A stretch of DNA of 32,793 bases from Candidatus Gastranaerophilales bacterium (GTDB lineage Bacteria; Cyanobacteriota; Vampirovibrionia; Gastranaerophilales; Gastranaerophilaceae), in contig CALUYU010000027.1 in NCBI GenBank assembly GCA_944325075.1, positions 1 through 32,793 of the forward strand, written 5' to 3'. Below the pieces are notes generated by a model that worked only from the letters and a program-made list of their open reading frames with translations, was not told the origin of the DNA and did not search any database. The translations under genes and the position numbers were made by a program. This document shows, in pieces, positions 7,042 to 15,428 of this stretch. How positions within the stretch are numbered: the stretch's first letter is position 1; each line of letters begins with the position of its first letter.

Positions 7042-7206
7042 TTAGTTGTTGGAATTATCATTGTCTACCCAAATTATAGTAAGATTAACCGGTTGTTGTT
7101 TGGCAAACGGGTTTGAGATATTGTTTGGGAAATTTTGTGATTTGATAATCCGGTCATAGAAATTTATTTTTTCATAAAGCCTTTTAGTATATGCAAGCAG
7201 ATTCAT
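7042..7206 (-). CDS. Short hypothetical protein (54 aa)
   Basis: This is a complete small frame on the minus strand, starting MNLLAYTKRLYEKINFYDRI and ending WVDNDNSNN. An AGGAG ribosome-binding site stands 8 nt before the ATG, the strongest argument that it is real. It has no membrane segment, and I recognise no family. It occupies most of the 413-nt gap between the ABC ATPase and rubrerythrin. Beyond its stop is a run of nine G (plus strand 7024-7032). Confidence 0.55.
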   Translation of the reverse strand: MNLLAYTKRLYEKINFYDRIIKSQNFPNNISNPFAKQQPVNLTIIWVDNDNSNN

Positions 7207-7296
7207 AATTCATTCTCCTAACTATTACCTGAGTATATTATTGAATTTTTTTAACCAAGTATAATCCCCTTAAAGTATTGATTTTTAATTAAGAGT

Positions 7297-7314
7297 ATTA
7301 TCCTGAAGGATAAT
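7297..7314. promoter_or_regulatory. Operator-like palindrome upstream of rubrerythrin
   Basis: ATTATCC-TGAA-GGATAAT is a perfect 7-bp inverted repeat with a 4-nt centre, 62 nt before the rubrerythrin ATG. The right arm contains GATAAT, which could serve as a -10 element, so a bound repressor would block the promoter. It does not match the Fur, PerR or Rex consensus closely enough to name the regulator. Confidence 0.4.
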
Positions 7315-7375
7315 CCCGGTTTCCGATAGAAAAATTTCATGCATAAGAATAGACTGTTTAAGAAAAGGAGATGCT

Positions 7376-7954
7376 ATGAATAAAAAACTTGAAGGAACAA
7401 AGACTTTACAAAATCTTATAAATTCGTTTGCCGGAGAATCCCAGGCCCGAAACCGTTATACAATGTATGCTAAGGTGGCTAAAAAAGAAGGTTATGAACA
7501 AATTGCCCAGGTTTTTCTTGATACTGCTGATAATGAGTTGGAACATGCAAAACTTTTTTACAGACATATAGGTGGTATGTCTTCCGGTCATGTTGACTCT
7601 GATTATCCATTTGAAGAAGGAACTACACTTGAAAACCTTGAAAGCGCCATGAAGGGAGAATTTGAAGAATATGATGAGTTATATCTGAAGGGTGAAAATG
7701 ATGCTAAAGCTGAAGGATTTGATGATATTGCAAAACTCTATGCAAATATTCGAACCGTTGAAAAACATCATTCTGACAGATACAGAATTTTGATGGAAAC
7801 TCTTAGTGAAAATATAACTTTTTCAAGAGATCATGAAACAGACTGGCAATGCAGAAAATGTGGTTATATACATCATGGAAAGTCTGCTCCGCAGGTTTGC
7901 CCGTTGTGTGATCACTCAAGAGCTTATTTCCAGCAGCTTTGTGAAAAGTATTAA
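7376..7954 (+). CDS. Rubrerythrin
   Basis: This cytoplasmic non-haem iron protein reduces hydrogen peroxide in anaerobes using electrons passed through its rubredoxin domain. At 192 aa it has the classic two-domain layout. A ferritin-like four-helix domain carries the diiron ligands Glu21 (AGESQARNRY), Glu54 and His57 (NELEHAK), Glu95 and Glu98 (GEFEEYDELY), and Glu129 and His132 (VEKHHSDRY). A C-terminal rubredoxin-like domain has Cys159/Cys162 and Cys175/Cys178 for its FeS4 site. An AAGGAG site precedes the ATG. It stands alone under the palindrome at 7297-7314, which may couple it to redox or metal status. Confidence 0.97.
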   Translation: MNKKLEGTKTLQNLINSFAGESQARNRYTMYAKVAKKEGYEQIAQVFLDTADNELEHAKLFYRHIGGMSSGHVDSDYPFEEGTTLENLESAMKGEFEEYDELYLKGENDAKAEGFDDIAKLYANIRTVEKHHSDRYRILMETLSENITFSRDHETDWQCRKCGYIHHGKSAPQVCPLCDHSRAYFQQLCEKY

Positions 7955-7966
7955 TTGTTAATATAC

Positions 7967-7995
7967 TGGCAATTATTATTATTGTGTACTATAAT
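7967..7995 (+). promoter_or_regulatory. Promoter giving a nearly leaderless AsmA-like mRNA
   Basis: TGGCAA at 7967-7972 and a perfect TATAAT at 7990-7995 have a 17-nt spacer. Transcription would begin near 8002, about 5 nt before the ATG at 8007, and no Shine-Dalgarno sequence is present. Confidence 0.55.
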
Positions 7996-8006
7996 TGTTA
8001 TGTATT

Positions 8007-11000
8007 ATGAAGAGATATCTTACAATAATTTTAGCCCTTAGTAGTGCCTTTGTTATCTATGGAGGATACTACTTTGGGCTGCCGTATCTGCTTAATAAAC
8101 CTAAATTTGGAAATTTTATTGAAAATGAGGTTGCTGCAAAAACCGGTTATAAAATCAACTTTGTAAATCCTTATTTTAAAACGGGCATTATCCCATCTGT
8201 AATTGTTAAAGCGGATGAATTTAGTATTCTTAACAGTGACGGAACTAAAGCTCTTGAAATAACTAATCCGTATACCAAAATAAGATTACTTCCCCTTATC
8301 ATAAAAAAGGTTGAGATCTGTAACTTTGATGCAGATAACCTGAGTGCAAATTTGGTTTTTGATAAAAATTCCCAATTCAGATTAGGGGATTATTTGCTCC
8401 TCAAACGTGATAAACAGAGTGTAGTTTTGACAAAAGCTACTATGCATGTAAAAAAATATTCTGTAAATCTTAAAGATGAGGTGCAAAATAAAACGCTTAA
8501 GCTGCTTGGAGATGAATTATTTGTTAAAGATTACTCAAAAGATGAGCGGATTTCTTTATCAACATCTTCAAGACTTTATACCGGGAAAAAAGTTTCTGAA
8601 ATTGACGCAGATGTTGATATTAACCTGCCAATAAAGAAGATATCTGAGGATAAAGCTAAGCTTAATATTAATGTTAAAGATTTGGATTTATCTGATTTTA
8701 CGGTCTATGCAAATTCTCTTTCTAATAATAAAATAAAGAGTTTGTCCGGTATAATTAACCTTATAACTGTAACAAAAATGCAGGACGGGCATAAAAATAT
8801 TACCGGGAGTTTATCTATAGATAAATTGGGTATAATGCAGAAAGATAAAGCTTCTTCAATATTTTGTGATTATCCTCTGAAAATTACCGGAGATGCTAAC
8901 ATTATTGATGAAGGTGTTAGAATTAATAATTTAAAAGTGCTATCTAAAAATATAGACTTTTTCATAGACGGGCATGTTTATAAAACTAATGCCAAATTCC
9001 CTATCCTTGATTTGAGTGCAACAATTAATCATCTCAGAGGGGAAAATATTATTCCTTTATTTCCGGGAGAAGAAAATTTAAACCCTGATTTCAATTTTTA
9101 CAAATTAAAGCAGCATGTCATATACGGCAGTGCTACCGGTCATTTGGATATAAAAGGTGAAGCTGATTATCCGAACTTATACGGGAATGTGTTACTTTCT
9201 GACGTTTATTTGGTCGAACCTATAAAGGATGCCCCTAAAAACGGAGTTTTAAAACTTTCTTTTGATAAGCATCAGATGACGCTGGATGCCCATGTGCTTA
9301 CATCCCCGTCTGAATTTGTTGATGTAAAAGGGAAATTTAAACTTTTCAGAGACAGATATACAGATTTATATATTACTTCTACCAAAAATGTTGACTTGAC
9401 TAAAGCTAAAAAAGTATTAATGCCATTAAGAGAAATTTTCAAATTTGAGCTTGGGCCTATCCCGATGATGAATATTGATGCAGGTTTTGGAAATGCTAAT
9501 CTGCATATCTCAGGGTCAAAACAGGATCCTCATGCGTGGGGGGAAGTTTCTTTTAGAAACGGGATTGCGTCATTTATAACTATAAATAACATGGTTGCAA
9601 AAAATATCGCCGGCCGGGTAAAATTTGATGACGAAAATGTTACTTTTAAAACCTCTTCAGCATATTTAAACAATCTTCCGGTTAATATTGACGGAACTTG
9701 TACCATGGACGGAGACTTGTCCGTAAATGTTAAGGGTGACGGACAAAATTCTAAAGATTTATTGAAAATAATTAATACATCCCCAATTCTGGCTGAACTG
9801 CAGGAAATGCTTGAACCTATTACAACTGCTAACGGTAAAACTAAAATATTTTTGAATATATTCGGGCATGTTGACAGAGGGGTTGAGCCGGTATTTAACA
9901 AGGACTTGTTTGCTAAAGGGTCTGTTGAGCTTATATCTAATACGATGACTTTTTTTAAGCCCAAAATTCCGGCTTCTTCTATTTCCGGGATTGTTAATTT
10001 TAACAAAAATGACGGAGACTTTAACATTGATGCTAATTTAATAAATTCTCCTATAAGCGCAAATGGTGTTATTAAAAATAATATTATTACAACTAATGCT
10101 TTTTCTAATAAGTTTAATGCCGGTGACGGGTTAAAAATTGCCCAGCTTCTTTATGGAACTAAAAAAGTCCCAACCCTTCCGGGGATTAATACAATAAGTA
10201 CTTCATTTTCCGGGCATTATCAGGGGCCGGTTGACTTGAAGCAGTTAGATTATAAAAAGATTACTGCAAAAGGTAAAATATATAATAACAGAGGTTCAAA
10301 ATCTTCTATTATTGTTAATGACAGCGATTTTGAAATAAAAAACGGGAACCTGAAACTTTCACAAATCCGTGGTGTTATAAAAGGGAATCCTTATAACTTA
10401 CAGCTTGATGCCTCAGATATTCTTACGGAGAAACAGAGGGTAAATGGCAGTTTTTCCATGCGGGATTTTGATATTTCGGTTCTTAATGGAATTAAGATAC
10501 CTGAAATACCTCAATTAGATGATTTTGACCGTTTTCAGGGCAAAATTAATATTGCTTCAAAAATAAGAAATAATAATATTCGTGTATTTGCGCAACTTGG
10601 AGATACAAGCTGTGTTTATAGACCTAAACATATTAAAATAAGTATTTTAAATGGAAATGCTCTTTTTGATACGGATGATCTGAATTTGAATAAGATTAAC
10701 GCTTATGTTGGTGAAATGCCTGTGTTTATAAACGGTAAGATTAAAAATCTTTCCAAGACCCCTGATGTAAATCTATATGTGAATGCAAAGCCTTCTCAGG
10801 AATTTTTTGATCAGTTTTTTAATTCAAAGTCGGTTTATCCTATAAAATTAAAGGGTGATGTTCTGGTAATGTCCAAATTAAATGGTTTGATTAACAAGCT
10901 TAATGCAAAAACAGAACTTAAACTGGATGAAAATTCTTCTCTTTATTATATGGGGGCGACTATCGGTGATTTAGCCAATCCGGTTAGAATTTTTGTCGAC

Positions 11001-12455
11001 AGCGTTACGAGTCCTGATAAATTAAAGTTAAATAACTTTGTTTATGAAAAAATTATTGCTTCTCAAAATGGTAAACAATTTCCAAATACTCAGCTCACTG
11101 CTAACGGGGAAGTACAGTTTTTAGAAAATAATAATTTAAAATTTAGAAATTTCAGAGTAAAAACTGAAAATCCTACAGATGCTAAAATTTTTAATATAAT
11201 CTTTAAAAAACCTTTTATGAAACAAGGTGTATTTACCTCTAATCTGTTGATAAACGGGGATATGTATACCCCTAAAATATTGGGAACACTTGATGTAACA
11301 AGTATTGATGTTCCTATTGTCGATATGACTGTTAAGGATATTAGTCTTGATTTTAAGCCGGATAATATTTATATAAAAACAAAAAGTTCGGTTTTGGATA
11401 GTTCTATTCTCTTGGAAGCGGTTATGCAGAATAAATTGGTACAGCCTTTTGTATTTAATGATATCAAGCTGCATTTTGAAAATCTTGATTTCAATAGGAT
11501 TTCAGAGGCAATGCAAGAATATGACGCTACTTTATATAAGCAGAACCTTGGTGTTGATGAGAACGCTAAAACATTTGATCCAAGGCAGATTATTATTAAA
11601 AAGTCGGAGATTACCGCAGATAAAATAAAAATAAGAGAGTTAAATGCAACTAACTTTAAGTCTGATTTATCAATAAACAACAAAATGCTTGCAACAGTAA
11701 AAAAATACAGTTTTGATCTTGCAGATGGACGTGTTGAAGGGAACGCTGATTTTAATCTTTTAAATAACAGAATGAATTTAAATTCACATATTGAAAATTC
11801 TAATGCGCAAACTATCGCAGAGTCATTATTTAACCTTAAAGGACAGTTTTACGGCATTGTTAATGGTGATATGCACTTTAACTGTAATGGTCAAAATCAG
11901 AATAAATGCATGGAAACGTTATCCGGTAACGGGGATTTCGTTATAGCGGACGGCAGAATGCCTAAATTAGGGTCTTTAGAATATCTTTTAAAAGCAAGTA
12001 ACCTTGTTTCAGGTGGAATTACCGGGTTATCAATAAACGGGATAATTGATCTTATTACCCCTTTAAAAACCGGTGAATTTAAAAGTATTACCGGGCATTA
12101 TCTTATAGACAACGGTATTGTAAAGGATTTAGAGGTGTTCTCTAAGGGAAAAGATTTGAACATATATTTAACCGGTTCCTATAATATTGAGAATTACATT
12201 GCGGATATGGAGGTATATGGAAGTCTTTCTAGCAATATTACATCTGTATTCGGTCGTTTAAAGAATTTATCTTTAAATACATTACTTAATACAATTCCAC
12301 TATTGAATAATAATGAACGCTCACCTGAGATTACAGCAAAAATTAATAAAATTCCAAATGATGAGCATACCAGCATTTCCAGAATTTTTGCGGTAGATAT
12401 TAATGGTGATATCAATGGTGTTAATTATGTAAAAAGCTTTAAATGGGTTAAATAG
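8007..12455 (+). CDS. Giant AsmA/TamB-like envelope protein, candidate lipid-transfer protein
   Basis: This 1482-aa protein is anchored by one N-terminal span (about residues 5-30, ending GLPYLL). The rest is a long beta-rich periplasmic repeat region with few Cys. The C-terminal region (about 1290-1440) has the AsmA_2-like pattern GNGDFVIADGRMPKLGS, then LITPLKTGEFKSITGHYLID, then a LTGSYNIENYIADMEVYGS-like end. Relatives (AsmA, TamB, YhdP) form hydrophobic grooves that carry phospholipid between inner and outer membrane. That role is known for the family and inferred here. I chose the ATG at 8007 over a TTG at 7995, because the TTG overlaps the -10 element. The frame is intact along its whole length. 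Confidence 0.88.
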   Translation: MKRYLTIILALSSAFVIYGGYYFGLPYLLNKPKFGNFIENEVAAKTGYKINFVNPYFKTGIIPSVIVKADEFSILNSDGTKALEITNPYTKIRLLPLIIKKVEICNFDADNLSANLVFDKNSQFRLGDYLLLKRDKQSVVLTKATMHVKKYSVNLKDEVQNKTLKLLGDELFVKDYSKDERISLSTSSRLYTGKKVSEIDADVDINLPIKKISEDKAKLNINVKDLDLSDFTVYANSLSNNKIKSLSGIINLITVTKMQDGHKNITGSLSIDKLGIMQKDKASSIFCDYPLKITGDANIIDEGVRINNLKVLSKNIDFFIDGHVYKTNAKFPILDLSATINHLRGENIIPLFPGEENLNPDFNFYKLKQHVIYGSATGHLDIKGEADYPNLYGNVLLSDVYLVEPIKDAPKNGVLKLSFDKHQMTLDAHVLTSPSEFVDVKGKFKLFRDRYTDLYITSTKNVDLTKAKKVLMPLREIFKFELGPIPMMNIDAGFGNANLHISGSKQDPHAWGEVSFRNGIASFITINNMVAKNIAGRVKFDDENVTFKTSSAYLNNLPVNIDGTCTMDGDLSVNVKGDGQNSKDLLKIINTSPILAELQEMLEPITTANGKTKIFLNIFGHVDRGVEPVFNKDLFAKGSVELISNTMTFFKPKIPASSISGIVNFNKNDGDFNIDANLINSPISANGVIKNNIITTNAFSNKFNAGDGLKIAQLLYGTKKVPTLPGINTISTSFSGHYQGPVDLKQLDYKKITAKGKIYNNRGSKSSIIVNDSDFEIKNGNLKLSQIRGVIKGNPYNLQLDASDILTEKQRVNGSFSMRDFDISVLNGIKIPEIPQLDDFDRFQGKINIASKIRNNNIRVFAQLGDTSCVYRPKHIKISILNGNALFDTDDLNLNKINAYVGEMPVFINGKIKNLSKTPDVNLYVNAKPSQEFFDQFFNSKSVYPIKLKGDVLVMSKLNGLINKLNAKTELKLDENSSLYYMGATIGDLANPVRIFVDSVTSPDKLKLNNFVYEKIIASQNGKQFPNTQLTANGEVQFLENNNLKFRNFRVKTENPTDAKIFNIIFKKPFMKQGVFTSNLLINGDMYTPKILGTLDVTSIDVPIVDMTVKDISLDFKPDNIYIKTKSSVLDSSILLEAVMQNKLVQPFVFNDIKLHFENLDFNRISEAMQEYDATLYKQNLGVDENAKTFDPRQIIIKKSEITADKIKIRELNATNFKSDLSINNKMLATVKKYSFDLADGRVEGNADFNLLNNRMNLNSHIENSNAQTIAESLFNLKGQFYGIVNGDMHFNCNGQNQNKCMETLSGNGDFVIADGRMPKLGSLEYLLKASNLVSGGITGLSINGIIDLITPLKTGEFKSITGHYLIDNGIVKDLEVFSKGKDLNIYLTGSYNIENYIADMEVYGSLSSNITSVFGRLKNLSLNTLLNTIPLLNNNERSPEITAKINKIPNDEHTSISRIFAVDINGDINGVNYVKSFKWVK

Positions 12456-12467
12456 TTTTAAGACTTT

Positions 12468-12707
12468 TTATTTTTTATCCGGTTTTGGAATGTCAATTGT
12501 AATGTTATTACGAACGGCAAGCTGATTAGCATATCGGTCTAGTATATCCATATGTATTTGTAATGCTTCCAGCCATGGAGATATATTAAACCGTTTTGTG
12601 TTCCTTTCTTGCAGCGTCTCAACAGTTTCTTTTACCTGAAGAATATATGCAATAAGCTGTCTGAATTCTTCCCGTTTAATTGTTGCATTTTTTTTAATAT
12701 AAGCCAT
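12468..12707 (-). CDS. Small helical hypothetical protein (79 aa)
   Basis: This protein begins MAYIKKNATIKREEFRQ and is predicted largely helical through residue 70, with heptad-like hydrophobics (LIAYILQVKETVETL, LEALQIHMDILDRYANQL), then a PKPDKK tail. It has no membrane span or signal. AGGAG sits 7 nt before the ATG. It is convergent with the AsmA-like gene, with stops only 12 nt apart. No family is recognised; a small coiled-coil or dimeric protein is likely. Confidence 0.75.
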   Translation of the reverse strand: MAYIKKNATIKREEFRQLIAYILQVKETVETLQERNTKRFNISPWLEALQIHMDILDRYANQLAVRNNITIDIPKPDKK

Positions 12708-12784
12708 TAGGCGCTCCTTTGATAATATAAAATCTTATACGTTTATATCTATCATTTAATTAATTGAATGTAAAGAGGGAAAAG

Positions 12785-12827
12785 AAAAAAACTTCTAACA
12801 GTTTTAATAATGTTAGAAGTTTTTTCT
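12785..12827 (-). terminator. Intrinsic terminator of the 348-aa gene
   Basis: The arms ACTTCTAACA (12791-12800) and TGTTAGAAGT (12811-12820) form a perfect 10-bp stem, extended by A/T pairs and flanked by A and T runs. It begins 15 nt after the stop codon at 12842 and separates that gene from the 79-aa gene. Confidence 0.8.
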
Positions 12828-12841
12828 TATATTAATTGTTA

Positions 12842-13888
12842 TTAAATTCCGCTTCTTGCCATTCCTTTGCTTACAAGTTCTTTAATAAGGTAGTCAGCGC
12901 TTTCTGTGTCAATTTTCCCATCTTCGTGTAGGACAACTTCCAGCATCCTGAAAAGTTCTTTATAGGAATGATCTTTTTCTAAACCTATTGAGTCTGCCCA
13001 ACTAAGAACAGTTGAAATAACTTTAGAGAATGTTTCCTGTTTTTCTGATTTTGTCCAGCCAAATTCGTTTTCTATTTGGTTTAATAATCCGCCTTTACCA
13101 TACTTAATACCAAGGACTGTATCATTTTCGTTGTAACCGCTGATAAATCCCATAATTGTTGCCGGTGACTGTTTCATAATGTATCTGATAACATTTTGTT
13201 TTTCTGCTGTTGTTGTATAGCCGATTAAATCTTTTGCAACCTGTTTTCCTTCCGCAAATGCGGCTGTGTAGTTTTCTTTGCTGTTTTTCATTGCCTCGTT
13301 TCTTTTTTCTGCTTCGGTTGCAGCTTCGGCCGCTCCTTCCATAAGTTTCCCTGCAATGCTTCCTGCTTTAATTATTACATTATTATCACCTGAAACAATA
13401 ATATTGTCTTTATTGTCCTTTACAACATTTTTCTCATTTTCCGGCTCAGGCTTAGTATCCGGTTCCGGTTTTTTCTTTGTAGGAATATCAGGTTCCGGAA
13501 CATGCGGTTCAGGTTTTTTATCCGGTGCCGGGGCAGGTTTTTTATAGTCTCCGCTTTCTTTCGGAGGTAGTTTAGGTTGTTTTTTATCAAACGGTGTATT
13601 TAATTTGCCGCCCTGGACTCCGTTTGTAACCTCTGATCCGCATTGAGTTGGTTCTTCTCCTCCAAGATAGCGTTTTTGATATTCAAGCTGCAAACCTTTA
13701 ATATACATTTCGTCTTCGGCAATTGTGTTTTTGTCAAGTTTGCCGGCTTTTACATCGGCCAATAATTGCCCTAGTTTTTCATATTCGTAATATGTATCGA
13801 TTTGCTTTTTCTTGCCTTCTAAACCCTTAATTTGTTTTACTGCTCTTTTTACTGAATCTGATGAACTATTTAATTTTGGTGGTTCCAT
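12842..13888 (-). CDS. Hypothetical protein with Lys-Pro-Glu-Pro linker (348 aa)
   Basis: The protein has three visible regions. A helical N-terminus (about residues 1-90) includes YYEYEKLGQLLADVKAGKL and MYIKGLQLEYQKRYLG. A highly charged Pro linker (about 100-155) has repeated KPEP/PEPD units. A C-terminal part (about 160-348) starts with NIIVSGDNNVIIKAGS, has an Ala/Glu-rich helix and ends in a helical domain with EVVLHEDGKIDTESADYLI, which looks vaguely EF-hand or TerB-like. It has no signal peptide or span. I do not recognise the family. AGGAG precedes the ATG. The gene is divergent from the XRE regulator at 14178, whose product may control it; the 289 nt between holds no other gene. Confidence 0.8.
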   Translation of the reverse strand: MEPPKLNSSSDSVKRAVKQIKGLEGKKKQIDTYYEYEKLGQLLADVKAGKLDKNTIAEDEMYIKGLQLEYQKRYLGGEEPTQCGSEVTNGVQGGKLNTPFDKKQPKLPPKESGDYKKPAPAPDKKPEPHVPEPDIPTKKKPEPDTKPEPENEKNVVKDNKDNIIVSGDNNVIIKAGSIAGKLMEGAAEAATEAEKRNEAMKNSKENYTAAFAEGKQVAKDLIGYTTTAEKQNVIRYIMKQSPATIMGFISGYNENDTVLGIKYGKGGLLNQIENEFGWTKSEKQETFSKVISTVLSWADSIGLEKDHSYKELFRMLEVVLHEDGKIDTESADYLIKELVSKGMARSGI

Positions 13889-14177
13889 GTTTCTACTCCT
13901 CGTGTGTTTTAATACTTCTTACTATTAAATTGCAATTGCATTTATATATTTATATAAACGTAATTAATATTTCTGAATTGCCTTATTACAGCTGTTAGAT
14001 TTATAAAAATAACTAAACATCTCTATTCATAAGATTTTTCGACCTTCATAAAAGTTTACAATTATCAGAAAAATTTAGAAAATAATGAGATTATATCTCA
14101 ATATATTGTTAATAATTGGTATTAAATCTCGTTTAAAAAAGTTAAAAATCAAATAAAATTATAAATGAGGTGAAAAT

Positions 14178-14501
14178 TTGAATATCAAGAAACAATTAGG
14201 ATCAAAAATAAAACGTTTACGTCAAAAAAAAGGCTATACACAAGAGCAGCTTGCGGAAAAAATGGGGATTGCAACCCGAACGTTGAGCGGCATTGAAATC
14301 GGGGAAAATTTTGTAACCGCGGAAACACTTGAAAAGGTCTTTGATGTTCTTGAAGTCTCTGGCAGTGAGCTATTTGCATTTGATCATTTAAAGTCACAAG
14401 AAGAACTTATTGAGGAAATTGTATCTGATCTTTATAATATTAAAGATCGTGAAAAGATTGAAACTATATATAAAATAGTAAAAGCTACTATGAATGATTA
14501 A
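14178..14501 (+). CDS. XRE-family helix-turn-helix transcriptional regulator
   Basis: This is a 107-aa cytoplasmic DNA-binding protein. The HTH_3 domain is at residues 5-62: KIKRLRQKKGYTQEQLAEKM, then the recognition helix GIATRTLSGIEIGE, then a supporting helix ending VSGSELF. The C-terminal helix (about 72-107, LIEEIVSDLYNIKDREKIET) is probably for dimerisation. The start is TTG with GAGGTG upstream. It is divergent from the 348-aa gene, the usual arrangement for a local regulator, and is closed by a strong terminator. Targets cannot be read from the sequence. Confidence 0.92.
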   Translation: MNIKKQLGSKIKRLRQKKGYTQEQLAEKMGIATRTLSGIEIGENFVTAETLEKVFDVLEVSGSELFAFDHLKSQEELIEEIVSDLYNIKDREKIETIYKIVKATMND

Positions 14502-14515
14502 TTAAAAGTTGATAT

Positions 14516-14551
14516 ACAACGGCCAAGAAATAATTATTTCTTGGCCGTTGT
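14516..14551. terminator. Strong bidirectional terminator (36-nt perfect palindrome)
   Basis: The 18-nt arm at 14516-14533 is exactly complementary to 14534-14551, with a GC-rich outer core (ACAACGGCCAAG). It lies between the XRE gene stop (14501) and the convergent zinc-ribbon gene stop (14579). Confidence 0.85.
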
Positions 14552-14578
14552 AAAATTATTATTAAATTTACTGTTAAT

Positions 14579-14854
14579 TTATTGATGTTCTTCTTTTACA
14601 AAACAATCTTTACAGAAAACTTCTTTTCCCGGTATAGGTTTAAATGGGACTTGAGTTTGAACTCCGCATTTAGAGCAAACGGCGTCATACATTTTTCGTG
14701 GTCTTCTGTTGGCTTGTCTGCGTTTCCGTCTACATTCAGGACATCTTTTCGGTTTGTTAACCAGTCCTTTTTCAGCGTAAAATTCCTGTTCGCCTACTGT
14801 AAAAACGAATTCTGCGCCGCAATCCTCACATACGAGTTTTTCATCTTGGTACAT
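14579..14854 (-). CDS. Zinc-ribbon protein with two CxxC-type sites
   Basis: This 91-aa protein has two treble-clef or ribbon units. The first has CEDC at residues 9-12 and CPEC at 38-41, with the characteristic VGEQEFYAEKGLVNKPKRC stretch. I recall that from the 'probable zinc-ribbon domain' (zf-trcl type) family. The second has CSKC at 60-63 and CKDC at 81-84, with VPFKPIPG between. A basic linker (RRKRRQANRRPRK) joins them and suggests nucleic-acid contact. The function of the family is unknown. AGGAG lies 8 nt before the ATG, and the gene has a clear promoter with an operator-like palindrome. Confidence 0.88.
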   Translation of the reverse strand: MYQDEKLVCEDCGAEFVFTVGEQEFYAEKGLVNKPKRCPECRRKRRQANRRPRKMYDAVCSKCGVQTQVPFKPIPGKEVFCKDCFVKEEHQ

Positions 14855-14928
14855 TTTTGTGTCTCCTAATTTAGTTAATTGTAGAAGTTAATATCCTCAA
14901 TATTACCTTCATTAGCTAATTATAGCGT

Positions 14929-14957
14929 ATAACGCTAAATTATGCAAGTGGGTTATT
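14929..14957 (-). promoter_or_regulatory. Promoter with embedded operator palindrome for the zinc-ribbon gene
   Basis: On the minus strand, TTGCAT (14952-14957) and a perfect TATAAT (14929-14934) have a 17-nt spacer. The inverted repeat TAGCGT-TAT-ACGCTA (14933-14947) fills the spacer and overlaps the -10, the classic position for a repressor site. The leader is about 68 nt. The gap 14855-15173 otherwise holds only the divergent promoter at 15119. Confidence 0.6.
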
Positions 14958-15118
14958 GAAAAATAAATAAAATATTTGTTAAGAAAATTTGCAAGTATTG
15001 GATACAGATTGTCTCGCAGAATTTTTATTTTCAGGCTGTTTTGCTGTAGATTAGTTCAAGAGATTCCTTGTTTGTAAATATTTGTATAAAAAATATTAAT
15101 GATATTTCCGTTTTTATA

Positions 15119-15147
15119 TAGACAAATTTTTTTTAGTGTTGTATAAT
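15119..15147 (+). promoter_or_regulatory. Sigma70-type promoter of the 84-aa gene
   Basis: TAGACA at 15119-15124 and a perfect TATAAT at 15142-15147 have a 17-nt spacer. The predicted start near 15154 lies about 20 nt before the ATG. Confidence 0.65.
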
Positions 15148-15173
15148 CAAATCGGAATTAAGGATAAAAAATT

Positions 15174-15428
15174 ATGAGTAAAATTAAAAAAGCAAAATTA
15201 GAGCAGTTTACCGTCTTAAATACTATGCTGTTGGAACAAAAAAGTTATCTTAATATTATTAAGGGGTATTGCGAAAATGCTATGCATGACTCTGAAGAAA
15301 TCGCGGATATTCTGCTGCTTGTAGAAAAATCATGTGAACTGCATGAAAAAATTTCTGATAATATAGATAATTTTGTTATATTATTTGGCTCCCAGTCTTC
15401 CGGATATAACCCGGTTAATACCGGCTAA
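15174..15428 (+). CDS. Small helical hypothetical protein (84 aa), 3' end overlapping prmC
   Basis: The protein starts MSKIKKAKLEQFTVLNTMLL and is mostly helical and acidic (HDSEEIADILLLVEKSCELH), with no span or signal. AAGGA precedes the ATG and a near-consensus promoter stands at 15119-15147, so I accept it although its last 48 nt run antisense through the 3' end of prmC. The final residues (FGSQSSGYNPVNTG) are read from prmC coding sequence and may be a recent extension. No family is recognised. Confidence 0.7.
   Translation: MSKIKKAKLEQFTVLNTMLLEQKSYLNIIKGYCENAMHDSEEIADILLLVEKSCELHEKISDNIDNFVILFGSQSSGYNPVNTG

Noticed and set aside
9530-10027. 165-codon open frame antisense to the AsmA-like gene
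   Set aside because: It has no ribosome-binding site and lies wholly inside a well-supported gene.
13278-13547. Open frame of 89 codons on the plus strand
   Set aside because: It is the mirror of the Lys/Pro/Glu-rich linker of the 348-aa gene, and its Ser/Phe/Gly-rich composition is a shadow.
12842-13888. TonB- or LysM-type envelope protein because of the Lys-Pro-Glu linker
   Set aside because: It has no signal peptide or N-terminal span and no recognisable TonB or LysM domain, so low-complexity linker similarity alone is not evidence.
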